This document shows, piece after piece, positions 24,616 to 32,467 of a DNA stretch of 35,714 bases (positions within the stretch are counted from its first letter, which is position 1; the number at the start of each line of letters is the position of its first letter). Both the position numbers and the translations under genes were made by a program. The notes under the pieces were generated by a model. It did no database searches. It saw nothing but the letters and a program-made list of their open reading frames with translations, and had not been told where the DNA came from. Source of the DNA: an uncultured Verrucomicrobiota bacterium (lineage in GTDB: Bacteria; Verrucomicrobiota; Kiritimatiellia; CAIQIC01; Lenti-01); contig CALKWZ010000018.1 in the NCBI GenBank assembly GCA_938003985.1, positions 1 through 35,714 of the forward strand, read 5' to 3'.

Positions 24616-25664
24616 AGGTCGCCGATTTCGACTACGAGCTGCCGCCCGAACTGATCGCGCAGGAGCCCGCCGAGCGCCGCGACGGCGCGCGCATGCTGGT
24701 GCTCGACCGCGCCCAGCAAACCTGGGAGCACCGGCGCTTCGCCGATTTGCCGGACTATCTGCGCGCCCGCGATCTGCTGGTGGCCAACGACACCCGCGTC
24801 ATTCCGGCGCGCGTGTTCGGCCGCAAGGCCAAGGAAGGCACCGGCGGCAAGGTCGAGTTCCTCCTGCTGGAAGAAACCGCGCCGGGCACGTGGGACGCGC
24901 TGATGCGCTCCCGCCGCCGCCCCAAGGTCGGCGAGCAGGTGATCCTGGACGAAGACCTGGCCGTCGCCACGCTGCTGGAAGACGGCGAACTGGGCCGCGT
25001 GAAGATCCGCCTGGAATCGGCCTTGCCGTGGCTGGAAGTGCTCGAGCGCATCGGCCAGACGCCGCTGCCGCCCTACATCCAGCGCAAGGAGGCGACGCCC
25101 GAGCGGCGCGCGATCGACAAGGCGCGCTACCAAACCGTGTTCGCGCGCGAGCCGGGCGCGGTGGCCGCGCCGACCGCCGGACTGCACTTCACGCCCGCCG
25201 TGCTGGAGCGGCTGGCGGGGCAGGGCGTGGACCGGGCGACCGTCACCCTCCACGTGGGCATCGGCACGTTCCGGCCCGTGTCCGCCGAGACCGTCGAAGA
25301 GCACAAAATGGATTTCGAGCGCTGGCAGATTCCGGCCGAAGCCGCCGCGAAAGTCGCCGCCGCGAAAGCCGCCGGCGGGCGCGTCGTCGCCGTGGGCACG
25401 ACGAGCGTGCGCACGCTGGAAAGCGCCGCGGCGCGGCCGGAAGGCTTCGGCGCGGGGCAGGGGCGCACGGACCTGTTCATCTATCCGCCCTACGAATTCA
25501 AGGTCGTCGACGCGCTGGTCACCAATTTCCACCTGCCGAAATCCACGCTCATCATGATGATCAGCGCCCTCGCCGGGCGCGAGTTCGTGCTGGCCGCCTA
25601 CCGCGAAGCCATCCGCGAACGCTATCGCTTCTTCAGCTACGGCGACTGCATGCTGATTCTGTAG
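24612..25664 (+). CDS. queA: tRNA preQ1(34) S-adenosylmethionine ribosyltransferase-isomerase
   Basis: QueA transfers the ribosyl part of S-adenosylmethionine to preQ1 in tRNA, forming epoxyqueuosine in the wobble base. It is cytosolic, 350 residues long. Typical sequences are DFDYELPPELIAQEPAE at the start, LLVANDTRVIPARVFG, AAPTAGLHFT and TLHVGIGTFRPV. TSVRTLES and FHLPKSTLIMM follow near the end. It is coupled to the carboxypeptidase gene by ATGA, although the functions are unrelated. Confidence 0.97.
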   Translation: MKVADFDYELPPELIAQEPAERRDGARMLVLDRAQQTWEHRRFADLPDYLRARDLLVANDTRVIPARVFGRKAKEGTGGKVEFLLLEETAPGTWDALMRSRRRPKVGEQVILDEDLAVATLLEDGELGRVKIRLESALPWLEVLERIGQTPLPPYIQRKEATPERRAIDKARYQTVFAREPGAVAAPTAGLHFTPAVLERLAGQGVDRATVTLHVGIGTFRPVSAETVEEHKMDFERWQIPAEAAAKVAAAKAAGGRVVAVGTTSVRTLESAAARPEGFGAGQGRTDLFIYPPYEFKVVDALVTNFHLPKSTLIMMISALAGREFVLAAYREAIRERYRFFSYGDCMLIL

Positions 25665-25714
25665 TCGTTGTCCGCTCCCGTGCAACTGGATAGGAAAACG
25701 GAACCACTTTTCGA

Positions 25715-25743
25715 TTGCAATTAACTAACTAGTTAGTTAGGTT
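25715..25743 (+). promoter_or_regulatory. Promoter of the tetR efflux operon (leaderless type)
   Basis: The -35 TTGCAA (25715-25720) and -10 TAGGTT (25738-25743) are 17 bp apart, and seven bases lie before ATG 25751. The spacer is filled by the operator palindrome. Confidence 0.6.
25722..25739 (+). promoter_or_regulatory. Putative TetR-family operator
   Basis: TAACTAACTAGTTAGTTA is a perfect 18-bp palindrome just upstream of the tetR start. It fills the -35/-10 spacer and reaches into the -10 box, so the bound repressor would block RNA polymerase. It is notably A+T rich for this genome. Confidence 0.8.
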
Positions 25744-25750
25744 GCGCGCC

Positions 25751-26401
25751 ATGAAATCGAAACCCGGCAAAGACGGTCCGGACGTGCGGGCCAAGCTGTT
25801 GGACGCCGCCGTCCGGCTGTTCGCGGAGCAGGGCGTGGCTGGCACCACCGTGGCGGAAATCGCGCGGCGCGCGGGCGTCACCTCCGCCATGGTGCACTAC
25901 TACTTCAAGACGAAGGACCAGCTGCTCGACGCCGTCGCGGCGGAAAAACTCGTCGGCGAATTCATCGCCTTCGTCGCCGGCGAGCTTGATCGCGGCCAAC
26001 CCGAACCGCTGGCGCTGGTGGAACACTTGGTGTGGCGCATCGTGGAAGCGTCGGACGCCTGGCCGTGGCTGCCGCCGCTGTGGGTGCGCGAGGTCATCAG
26101 CCAAGGCGGCGCGCTGCGGGAGAAACTGATCCAGCGCGTGGACCTCGGCAAGCCGGAACGCTTCAAGGCCGGGATCGCGGCGGCGCAGAAGGCGGGTCGC
26201 GTGAATCCGGAAATCAACCCGCAGCTGACGTTCATGTCGATCATGGCGCTGACGATGCTGCCGCTGTCGATGGCGAAGGATTGGGACCGGATTCCGCTCA
26301 TCGGCCGGGTGAGCAAGCCGGAGCTGGGCCGGCACGTGGTCGCGCTGCTCCAGCACGGCTTGGCCGCCGCGCCGGCGAAAACGCAGGGGAGAAAAGCATG
26401 A
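25751..26401 (+). CDS. TetR/AcrR-family transcriptional regulator
   Basis: This is a 216-residue repressor. The N-terminal helix-turn-helix lies at about residues 28-55 (TTVAEIARRAGVTSAMVHYYF). The ligand-binding C-terminal half is helical. It is the first gene of the efflux operon, and its stop overlaps the next ATG (ATGA). The arrangement of a TetR regulator with HlyD, ABC ATPase and ABC-2 permease resembles the E. coli cecR-ybhGFSR locus. It most likely binds the palindrome at its own promoter and is released by a pump substrate. ATG 25751 is preferred over TTG 25742, which overlaps the -10 box. Confidence 0.9.
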   Translation: MKSKPGKDGPDVRAKLLDAAVRLFAEQGVAGTTVAEIARRAGVTSAMVHYYFKTKDQLLDAVAAEKLVGEFIAFVAGELDRGQPEPLALVEHLVWRIVEASDAWPWLPPLWVREVISQGGALREKLIQRVDLGKPERFKAGIAAAQKAGRVNPEINPQLTFMSIMALTMLPLSMAKDWDRIPLIGRVSKPELGRHVVALLQHGLAAAPAKTQGRKA

Positions 26402-27351
26402 AGACGATTGGGACGGGCTGGATGCTGGGTTTGGTCGCGGCGGCGCTGGCCGCGGGCTGCGGCCGCGAGGCGCGCGACGTCTTCCAGGGCTACGCCGAGG
26501 CGGATTACGTCGACGTGGCGACGGCGGAACCCGGGCAACTGGAATCGCTCGGCGCGGCCAAGGGCGACGCGATCGAAGCGGGCGCGCCGCTGTTCGCGCT
26601 GGAAGCGGCCCGCGAGGCCGCCGCGGTGCGGCAGGCGCAGGAACAGCTCGCCGCCGCCCAGGCGCAGTTGCAGGATCTCCGGCAAGGCAAGCGGCCGCCG
26701 GAACTGGACGTCGTCCGCGCCCAATTGGAGCAGGCCCGGGCCGAGGCGACGCGCGCGGCCGCCGAGCGCGAGCGCGACGCGGCGCAGTTCGCCAGCGGCG
26801 GCATCGCGCAGGCGCAGGTGGACCGCTCCCAAGCCGCGGCCGACGCCGCGGCGGCGCGGGTGCGCGAACTGGAACGGCAGCTCGACGTGGCGCAATTGCC
26901 GGCGCGCGCCGATCAGATCGCCGCGCAGCAAGCCCTGGTTGCGGCGGCGCAGGCGGCCGTGGACCAGGCCGCGTGGCGGCTGGGGCAGAAGACGGTCGCC
27001 GCGCCGGTCGCGGGGAAGGTCTTCGACGTGCTCTACCAGCCGGGCGAGTGGGTCGCGGCGGGCCGCCCGGTCGTGCGGCTGCTGCCGCCGGGCAACGTGA
27101 AAATCCGCTTCTTCGTGCCGGAAACGGCGCTGGGCGCGCTGGCCGTGGGGCAGGCGCTGGCCGTCCGCTGCGACGGTTGCGCGGACGACATTCCGGCGAA
27201 AATCGCCTATATCTCGCCCGAGGCGGAATACACGCCGCCGATCATCTACAGCAACGAAACGCGCTCCAAGCTGGTCTTCATGGTCGAAGCCCGGCCGCTG
27301 GACGGCGCGAACCTGCATCCGGGCCAGCCCCTCGAGGTGGCCTTGCGCTGA
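26398..27351 (+). CDS. HlyD/YbhG-type membrane-fusion lipoprotein
   Basis: This 317-residue periplasmic adaptor has a lipoprotein signal (LAAGC, acyl Cys21). The lipoyl-like half (about 45-75) is followed by a long Ala/Gln/Glu/Arg coiled coil (about 75-195). The second lipoyl half (TVAAPVAGKVFDVLYQPGEWV) and a beta-barrel domain follow. It should bridge the inner-membrane ABC transporter to the outer-membrane factor encoded downstream. Attachment by lipid rather than by a transmembrane helix is as in AcrA-type adaptors. It overlaps tetR by four bases. Confidence 0.9.
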   Translation: MKTIGTGWMLGLVAAALAAGCGREARDVFQGYAEADYVDVATAEPGQLESLGAAKGDAIEAGAPLFALEAAREAAAVRQAQEQLAAAQAQLQDLRQGKRPPELDVVRAQLEQARAEATRAAAERERDAAQFASGGIAQAQVDRSQAAADAAAARVRELERQLDVAQLPARADQIAAQQALVAAAQAAVDQAAWRLGQKTVAAPVAGKVFDVLYQPGEWVAAGRPVVRLLPPGNVKIRFFVPETALGALAVGQALAVRCDGCADDIPAKIAYISPEAEYTPPIIYSNETRSKLVFMVEARPLDGANLHPGQPLEVALR

Positions 27352-27358
27352 GGCGGCC

Positions 27359-28294
27359 ATGAACGGCGAACTCGTCATCGACGTCCGCGACCTGAACAAG
27401 CATTTCGGCGACAAGCACGTCGTCCGGAACGTCTCGCTGCAGGTCCGGCGCGGCGAAATCTTCGGTTTCCTCGGCCCCAACGGCAGCGGCAAGACCACGA
27501 CGATCCGCATGGTGTGCGGGCTGCTGACGCCGGACGCGGGCACCGGCACCTGCTTGGGCTTCGACATCCGGCGCGAGAGCGCGAAGATCAAGCGCCAGGC
27601 CGGCTACATGACGCAGAAGTTCTCGTACTGGGACGACCTGACGATCCGGGAGAACCTGGATTTCGTCGCGCGGATGTACGGCATGAGCCCGCGCCGGAAG
27701 GTCGTGGAGGAGACCCTGGCGGAACTGGGGCTGGCGGACCGCGCGGACCAGCTGACGGGCGCGCTCTCCGGCGGCTGGAAGCAGCGGCTGGCGCTGGCGG
27801 CCTGCATGCTGCGCCGGCCGCAGCTGCTGCTGCTGGACGAGCCGACGGCGGGCGTGGATCCGGCCGCGCGGCGCGATTTCTGGGAAGAGCTGCACCGGCT
27901 GGCCGCGCAGGGCATTTCGGTGCTGGTGAGCACGCACTACATGGACGAGGCGGAGCGGTGTCACAAGCTGGCCTACATCGCCTACGGCGAACTGCTGGCG
28001 CAGGGCACCGCGGGCGACGTCACCGCCGCGCAGGGCTTGAGCACCTGGGCGGTCCACGGCGACGGGCTGGGACCGCTGGCGGAGGCGCTGCGGGGCCGGC
28101 CCGGCGTCGAGCAAACCGCCCTGTTCGGCGCGACGCTCCACGCGAGCGGCCGGGACGGCGCGGCGCTGGAACGCACGCTGCGGGAAGCGACGGCCGGCAC
28201 GGCCTGCCGCCTGGAACGGACAGACACGGGCCTCGAAGACGTCTTCATCCACCTGATGGCCCATGCCGTCGATCGCACGGGGGTCCGGCCATGA
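27359..28294 (+). CDS. ABC transporter ATP-binding protein (YbhF/drug-export type)
   Basis: This 311-residue ATPase has Walker A GPNGSGKTTT (39-48), Q-loop YMTQKFSYWDDLTIREN, signature LSGGWKQRL and Walker B LLLDEPTAGVDP. The switch His is in STHYMDEAE. A C-terminal regulatory tail of about 90 residues follows, as in exporters of the CcmA/YbhF group. It energises the ABC-2 permease encoded next, whose start overlaps its stop (ATGA). Only one nucleotide-binding domain is present, so the pump would need two copies. Confidence 0.93.
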   Translation: MNGELVIDVRDLNKHFGDKHVVRNVSLQVRRGEIFGFLGPNGSGKTTTIRMVCGLLTPDAGTGTCLGFDIRRESAKIKRQAGYMTQKFSYWDDLTIRENLDFVARMYGMSPRRKVVEETLAELGLADRADQLTGALSGGWKQRLALAACMLRRPQLLLLDEPTAGVDPAARRDFWEELHRLAAQGISVLVSTHYMDEAERCHKLAYIAYGELLAQGTAGDVTAAQGLSTWAVHGDGLGPLAEALRGRPGVEQTALFGATLHASGRDGAALERTLREATAGTACRLERTDTGLEDVFIHLMAHAVDRTGVRP

Positions 28295-29433
28295 GCCTGC
28301 ACGGTCCGTTTTCCTTTCCCCGGTGGTGGGCGATGGTGCTCAAGGAGTTCCTGCAGCTCAAGCGCGACCGGGTCACGTTCGCCATGGTGGTGGGCATTCC
28401 GCTGATCCAGCTGGCGCTGTTCGGCTATGCCATCAACACCGATCCGAAGCACATGCCGACGGTCGTGCTCGCGGCCGACCGCAGCGAATTCACGCGGTCG
28501 TTCCTGGCCGCGCTGGAACAGTCGGACTACTTTCGGATCGTCGGCGAGGCGCCGGACGAGGCGTCCGCCCGCGCGGCGCTGGCGCGCGGCGAGGCGGTCT
28601 TCGTCCTGAACGTGCCGGCGAACTTCACGCGCGACCTGCTGCGCGGCGAACGGCCGGCGCTGCTGATCGAGGCGGACGCCACCGATCCGGTGGCCACGGG
28701 CACGGCGCTGGGCGCGGTCGAGCAGATCGCCCGCTCCGTCGCGCGCAAGGACGCCGGCGGGGCGCTCGGCTACCTGGCGGCGGGCGAAGCGCCGTTCGCG
28801 GTGCACGTGCACCGGCTCTACAATCCGGAAGGCAGCAGCCGGAACAACATCGTGCCGGGCCTGATGGGCGTGATCCTGACGCTGATGATGGTGCTGATGA
28901 CGGGCCTGGCGATGACGCGCGAGCGCGAGCGCGGCACGATGGAAAACCTGCTGGCGATGCCGGTGCGGCCGCTGGAGGTCATGGCCGGCAAGATCGTGCC
29001 CTACGTCGCGATCGGGCTGCTGCAGGTCACGCTGATCCTCTGCGTGGCGGTCTTCGTCTTCCGCGTGCCGTTCCTGGGTAGCCTGGCGGCGCTGTACCTG
29101 GCCGCGCTGCTGTTCGTGGCCGCGAACCTGACGGTGGGCATCACGCTCTCGTCGCTCGCGAAAAACCAGCTGCAGGCGATGCAGATGACGGTGTTCTACT
29201 TCATGCCGAACCTGCTGCTGTCGGGCTTCATGTTCCCGTTCCAAGGGATGCCGGGCTGGGCGCAGGCCATCGGCAACGTCCTGCCGTTGACCTATTTCAA
29301 CCGCCTGGTGCGGGCGATTTTCCTGAAAGGCACCCCGGGGTGGGATCTGTGGCCGAACGTCTGGCCGTTGATGCTCTTCACGGCGGTGGTCATGGCGATC
29401 GCGGTGAAGTTCTACCGCAAGACGCTGGACTGA
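28291..29433 (+). CDS. ABC-2 type permease (YbhS/YbhR-like)
   Basis: This 380-residue inner-membrane protein has the ABC-2 layout. One transmembrane segment (about 25-45) is followed by a large periplasmic domain (about 50-185) and five C-terminal segments (about 190-372). RERERGTMENLLAMPVRPLEV is the typical coupling region and LSGFMFPFQGMP the typical late helix. Known YbhFSR-type pumps use two permeases (S and R); only one is found here, so a homodimer is likely. It is 9 bases from the outer-membrane factor gene. Confidence 0.92.
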   Translation: MSLHGPFSFPRWWAMVLKEFLQLKRDRVTFAMVVGIPLIQLALFGYAINTDPKHMPTVVLAADRSEFTRSFLAALEQSDYFRIVGEAPDEASARAALARGEAVFVLNVPANFTRDLLRGERPALLIEADATDPVATGTALGAVEQIARSVARKDAGGALGYLAAGEAPFAVHVHRLYNPEGSSRNNIVPGLMGVILTLMMVLMTGLAMTRERERGTMENLLAMPVRPLEVMAGKIVPYVAIGLLQVTLILCVAVFVFRVPFLGSLAALYLAALLFVAANLTVGITLSSLAKNQLQAMQMTVFYFMPNLLLSGFMFPFQGMPGWAQAIGNVLPLTYFNRLVRAIFLKGTPGWDLWPNVWPLMLFTAVVMAIAVKFYRKTLD

Positions 29434-29442
29434 GAGGACGCG

Positions 29443-30873
29443 ATGGACAAGCGACTGAAAAACGGAATCGCGGCGATCGCGCTGGCCGGCTGGGCGGCGG
29501 GCTGCGCGACGGGGCCGGATTTCCGCGCGCCGGCGGCGCCGGAAAGCGAATCGTGGGGCGAGGCGGTCCGCGGCGCGGCGCAGCGGTTCGACGCGGAGCT
29601 GGATGCGCCCGCGGACTGGTGGACTCTCTTCGGCAGCGCGGAGCTGGACGCGGCGGTGGCGGAGGCGTTGGCGAAAAGTCCCACGCTGGACCAGGCGCTG
29701 GCGCGGCTCCGGCAGGCGCAGGAAGAATACAACGCCCAGGCCGGCGCGGCGCGCTGGCCGGCCGTGGATGCCGGCCTCGGCGCCAGGCGCCAGAAGGTCA
29801 ATCCGGAAGCGATGGGCATGGAAAACGTGCCGGTTCCGGATCCGTTCTCGCTCTACCAGGCGACGCTTTCCGTGTCGTACGCGTTCGACCTGTTCGGCAA
29901 GGACCGGCGGACGCTGGAAGCGCTGCAGGCGCAGGTGGACCGGCGGGAAATCGAGCTGGAGGGCGCGCGGCGGACGCTGGCGGTCAACGTCGTGCTGGCG
30001 GCGATCCGCCTGGCGGAGACCGAAAAGCGGATCGAAGCGGCGGAGGCCATCGTTGCCGCGCGCGCCGAGCAATTCGAGATCGCGCGGCAGCGCCGGGACG
30101 CCGGCGGGATTTCCGCGCGCGAACTGGAAGGCGCGGGCTTGGCGCTGGAACAGGCCCGCGCGGCGTTGCCCGCGCTGGAAAACCAGCGTGCGCGCCTCCG
30201 GCGGCAACTGGCGGTCTATCTGGGCCGCGAACCGGCCGCCGCGCCGGCGGAAATCGTGGATCTGGACGACCTGCAACTGCCCGCGGAGATGCCGGCGAGC
30301 GTGCCGTCGGAAGTGGCCCGCCGCCGGCCCGACATCCGCGCCGCCGAAGCGGTTTGGCACCGGGCCTGCGCGAACGTGGGCGCGGCGACGGCGGACCTGT
30401 ATCCGCGGCTGACGATCGTCGCGAGCCTCGGCTCGCAGGAGACCGATCTCGGCGACGTGCTGTCGCGCGCGAACGTGTGGAGCGTTGGCGGCGACCTCAT
30501 GCAGCCGGTGTTCCGGGGCGGGGCGCTGCGGGCGCGGAAGCGCGCGGCGGAGGCCGCCTACGACGAAGCGGCGGCCGCCTACCGCGAAACCGTGCTGCGC
30601 GGCCTGCAGGAAGTGGCCGACGCCTTGCAGGCGCTCGAAACCGACGCACGGACGCTGCAGGCGCGCGCGGCCGCCGCGGACCACGCGCGCGCGGCGCGGG
30701 AGATCGCCGACGGGCAAGTCGTCGCGGGCGGGCTCAGCCGGGCCGCGGCGCTGGAAGAACGCGTCCGGGAAGAACAGGCCGCGGGCGAGCGGATCGCCGC
30801 CCAGGCCGCGCGCCAGGCCGACGCCGCGGCGCTGTTCCATGCCGTCGGCGGCGCCTGGGAGGCTGCGCCATGA
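29443..30873 (+). CDS. NodT/TolC-type outer-membrane efflux lipoprotein
   Basis: This is the outer-membrane channel of the tripartite pump, 476 residues. The lipoprotein signal ends WAAGC with Cys21. Two repeats of long helices and short strands follow, as in NodT/OprM-type factors; DWWTLFGSAELDAAVAEAL and RRPDIRAAEAVWHRACANVG are typical sequences. The family length (450-500) matches. With the adaptor, ATPase and permease it makes a complete export machine in a single operon. Its stop overlaps the zincin start (ATGA). Confidence 0.93.
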   Translation: MDKRLKNGIAAIALAGWAAGCATGPDFRAPAAPESESWGEAVRGAAQRFDAELDAPADWWTLFGSAELDAAVAEALAKSPTLDQALARLRQAQEEYNAQAGAARWPAVDAGLGARRQKVNPEAMGMENVPVPDPFSLYQATLSVSYAFDLFGKDRRTLEALQAQVDRREIELEGARRTLAVNVVLAAIRLAETEKRIEAAEAIVAARAEQFEIARQRRDAGGISARELEGAGLALEQARAALPALENQRARLRRQLAVYLGREPAAAPAEIVDLDDLQLPAEMPASVPSEVARRRPDIRAAEAVWHRACANVGAATADLYPRLTIVASLGSQETDLGDVLSRANVWSVGGDLMQPVFRGGALRARKRAAEAAYDEAAAAYRETVLRGLQEVADALQALETDARTLQARAAAADHARAAREIADGQVVAGGLSRAAALEERVREEQAAGERIAAQAARQADAAALFHAVGGAWEAAP

Positions 30874-31244
30874 ATCAGGTCGCCTTGGAGCGGATGGCGA
30901 AACGGGAAGTGGAGGCCTTGCGCCTCCAGTTGCCGCGCGAGATGGCGCGGCGGGCGGCGGAGGTGCCCGTGGTCTATCTGCCGCGGCCGACGAAGGCGAT
31001 GGTGCGCGACGACGGCGTCGATCCGGACCTGCTCGGGCTGTTCGTGGGGCCGAACTGCGCGGAAGGCGTCGAGAGCGGCGATCCGCTGCCGCCGGAAATC
31101 CTGCTGTTCCTCGAAAACCTCTGGGACTACGCGGACGGCGACGAAGAACTCTTCCGCGAAGAAGTCCGCGTCACCTACTACCACGAACTCGGCCACTACC
31201 TCGGCCTCGAAGAAGACGACCTCGATGACCGCGGGCTGGAGTGA
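30870..31244 (+). CDS. Small metallopeptidase-like (zincin_1 / DUF1025 type) protein
   Basis: This 124-residue protein has HELGH (His105, Glu106, His109) followed by YLGLEEDDL. That gives the HExxHxxGxxExxL pattern of the bacterial zincin_1 family. A preceding segment (LGLFVGPN, PPEILLFLENLWDYA) also fits. No signal peptide is visible, so it should be cytoplasmic. It overlaps the outer-membrane factor by four bases and so ends the efflux operon, although family members usually stand elsewhere. Its substrate and any link to the pump are unknown. Confidence 0.85.
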   Translation: MNQVALERMAKREVEALRLQLPREMARRAAEVPVVYLPRPTKAMVRDDGVDPDLLGLFVGPNCAEGVESGDPLPPEILLFLENLWDYADGDEELFREEVRVTYYHELGHYLGLEEDDLDDRGLE

Positions 31245-31272
31245 CGCGCCGCGCGGCGCCAATCAGGCCTCG

Positions 31273-31360
31273 GTTTTACGTAGAACGTAAAAACTTTGCC
31301 CGAAAATTACGTAGAACGTAAAAACTTTGCGGGAGTTTTACGTAGTACGTAAAAACTTCG
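31273..31360. repeat. Array of three palindromes with a 31-bp period
   Basis: Three copies of the palindrome TTTTACGTAGWACGTAAAA, followed by A-C-T-T, start their TTACG cores at 31276, 31307 and 31338, exactly 31 bp apart. Copy two begins AATT in place of TTTT. Each copy is two 8-bp arms around a 3-nt centre (AGA, AGA, AGT). The array is A+T rich in a G+C-rich genome and lies between two converging genes. Confidence 0.9.
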
Positions 31361-31466
31361 AGCCGCAACGGGTGGCGCGGGGGGAGGAGGGGCGTCCGTT
31401 CGGGGCGGGACCTGATTCACCCACGGCGCGAGGCCGTGGGGGTCTGGGGCGCGGGGGGGCGGCGGC
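31361..31466. other. Rest of the convergent intergenic region
   Basis: G+C-rich sequence between the palindrome array and the M48 gene end. It contains a perfect 8-bp hairpin (CCCACGGC 31420-31427 with GCCGTGGG 31433-31440, loop GCGAG) without a T run, which may act as a two-way factor-dependent stop. No gene is seen. Confidence 0.4.
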
Positions 31467-32387
31467 TCAGGAGACGGATTTCTTCGTCTTGGATTTCTGG
31501 GCGGGGGATTTTTTGTTTTGGAGCGGGGGGAGGTCGGCGAGTTTCTTGGAGCCGTCGCGCTGGACGGGGGCGGCGGCGTAGAGGGCCTGGGCTTCGGGAA
31601 GATGCTTGCGGAGTTCCTTGGCGCGCTTGAAGTCGCGCGGATGGGTGGAGAAGATGCTGAGGACTTTTTCGAGCTGGCTGTCGCTGGCGCCGGCGAGGCG
31701 TTCCCAGACGCGGGGGGCGGCGGCGGGATCGTAGCCGGCCTTGGCCATGTACAGCATGCCGACGCGGTCGGCTTCCAGTTCGTCCGCGCGGGAGTACTTC
31801 GTGACGATGAAGCCCTCGTAGGCGATCATCGCGCCGGCGAGGATCAGTTGGGCGTCCTCTTCTTCCTCGATTTCGGCCCAGATGGCGGCGCCGGCGAGGA
31901 GGAGGTTGGGCAGCATTTCGCGGGTCATGGCCTCGGTGGAGTGCCGGCAGTTGACGTGGGCGATTTCGTGGGCGACGACGGCGGCGAGTTCGTCCACGGT
32001 TTCGACGAGGCCTTCCTCGGGATTCCAGAGGCCTTCGAAGATCAGGATGTTGCCGCCGGGCAGGGCGTAGGCGTTGACGAAATCGGGATCGCCCACGAAG
32101 GTGGCTTTGTAATCCAGGTTGGTGGCGTCGGCGACGGCGACGATATGGTCGGTGAGTTCGCGCACGAGTTTGACGCGGACGGGATCCTGGTCGATCGGGG
32201 CTTTCTCTTTCTTCAGTTCCTTGACGGTCTCGACGTAGAATTCGCGGCCGAGCTGGATTTCCTCGTCGATGGAATACATGTTCTGGACTTCCTGGCCGGT
32301 GACGAAGTCGACGGTGGCGCAACCGGAGGCGAGGGCGAGGCCGGCGGCGGCGAGGATGGGGCCCAAGAGGCTTTGCAAACGTTTCAT
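31467..32387 (-). CDS. M48-family metalloprotease lipoprotein
   Basis: This 306-residue zinc protease is probably on the periplasmic face of a membrane. The lipoprotein signal ends LASGC with Cys23. The peptidase core has NAYALPGGNILIFEGL and the HEIAH zinc site (His140, Glu141, His144). The third ligand is Glu in DELEADRVG (about 205). This is the pattern of BepA/LoiP-type proteases that survey outer-membrane proteins. The C-terminus is Lys/Ser-rich and lacks the TPR domain of BepA. The ATG at 32387 is supported by a -10 box seven bases upstream; the longer reading to 32423 crosses the promoter. Confidence 0.92.
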   Translation of the reverse strand: MKRLQSLLGPILAAAGLALASGCATVDFVTGQEVQNMYSIDEEIQLGREFYVETVKELKKEKAPIDQDPVRVKLVRELTDHIVAVADATNLDYKATFVGDPDFVNAYALPGGNILIFEGLWNPEEGLVETVDELAAVVAHEIAHVNCRHSTEAMTREMLPNLLLAGAAIWAEIEEEEDAQLILAGAMIAYEGFIVTKYSRADELEADRVGMLYMAKAGYDPAAAPRVWERLAGASDSQLEKVLSIFSTHPRDFKRAKELRKHLPEAQALYAAAPVQRDGSKKLADLPPLQNKKSPAQKSKTKKSVS

Positions 32388-32394
32388 GGGGCGG

Positions 32395-32423
32395 AAAATA
32401 GCGGATCCGGACGAAAACGGCAA
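32395..32423 (-). promoter_or_regulatory. Promoter of the M48 gene (leaderless type)
   Basis: On the minus strand, -35 TTGCCG (32418-32423) and -10 TATTTT (32395-32400) are 17 bp apart. Seven bases separate the -10 box from ATG 32387. Confidence 0.6.
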
Positions 32424-32453
32424 AAAACTTTCGCGCCGGTGAAGCGTTTCGGC

Positions 32454-32459
32454 TAGAGT
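32454..32459 (+). promoter_or_regulatory. -10 box of the EEP gene
   Basis: TAGAGT lies eight bases before ATG 32468, with no ribosome site between. A -35 match is poor (TTTCGC at 19 bp), so an activator may be needed. The promoter is back to back with that of the M48 gene within 80 bp. Confidence 0.45.
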
Positions 32460-32467
32460 GTCCGGAC

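Noticed and set aside
31273..31360. Possible CRISPR mini-array from the 31-bp spacing
   Set aside because: The repeated part covers most of each 31-bp unit and leaves only a few bases between copies, far shorter than CRISPR spacers, and no cas genes are present.
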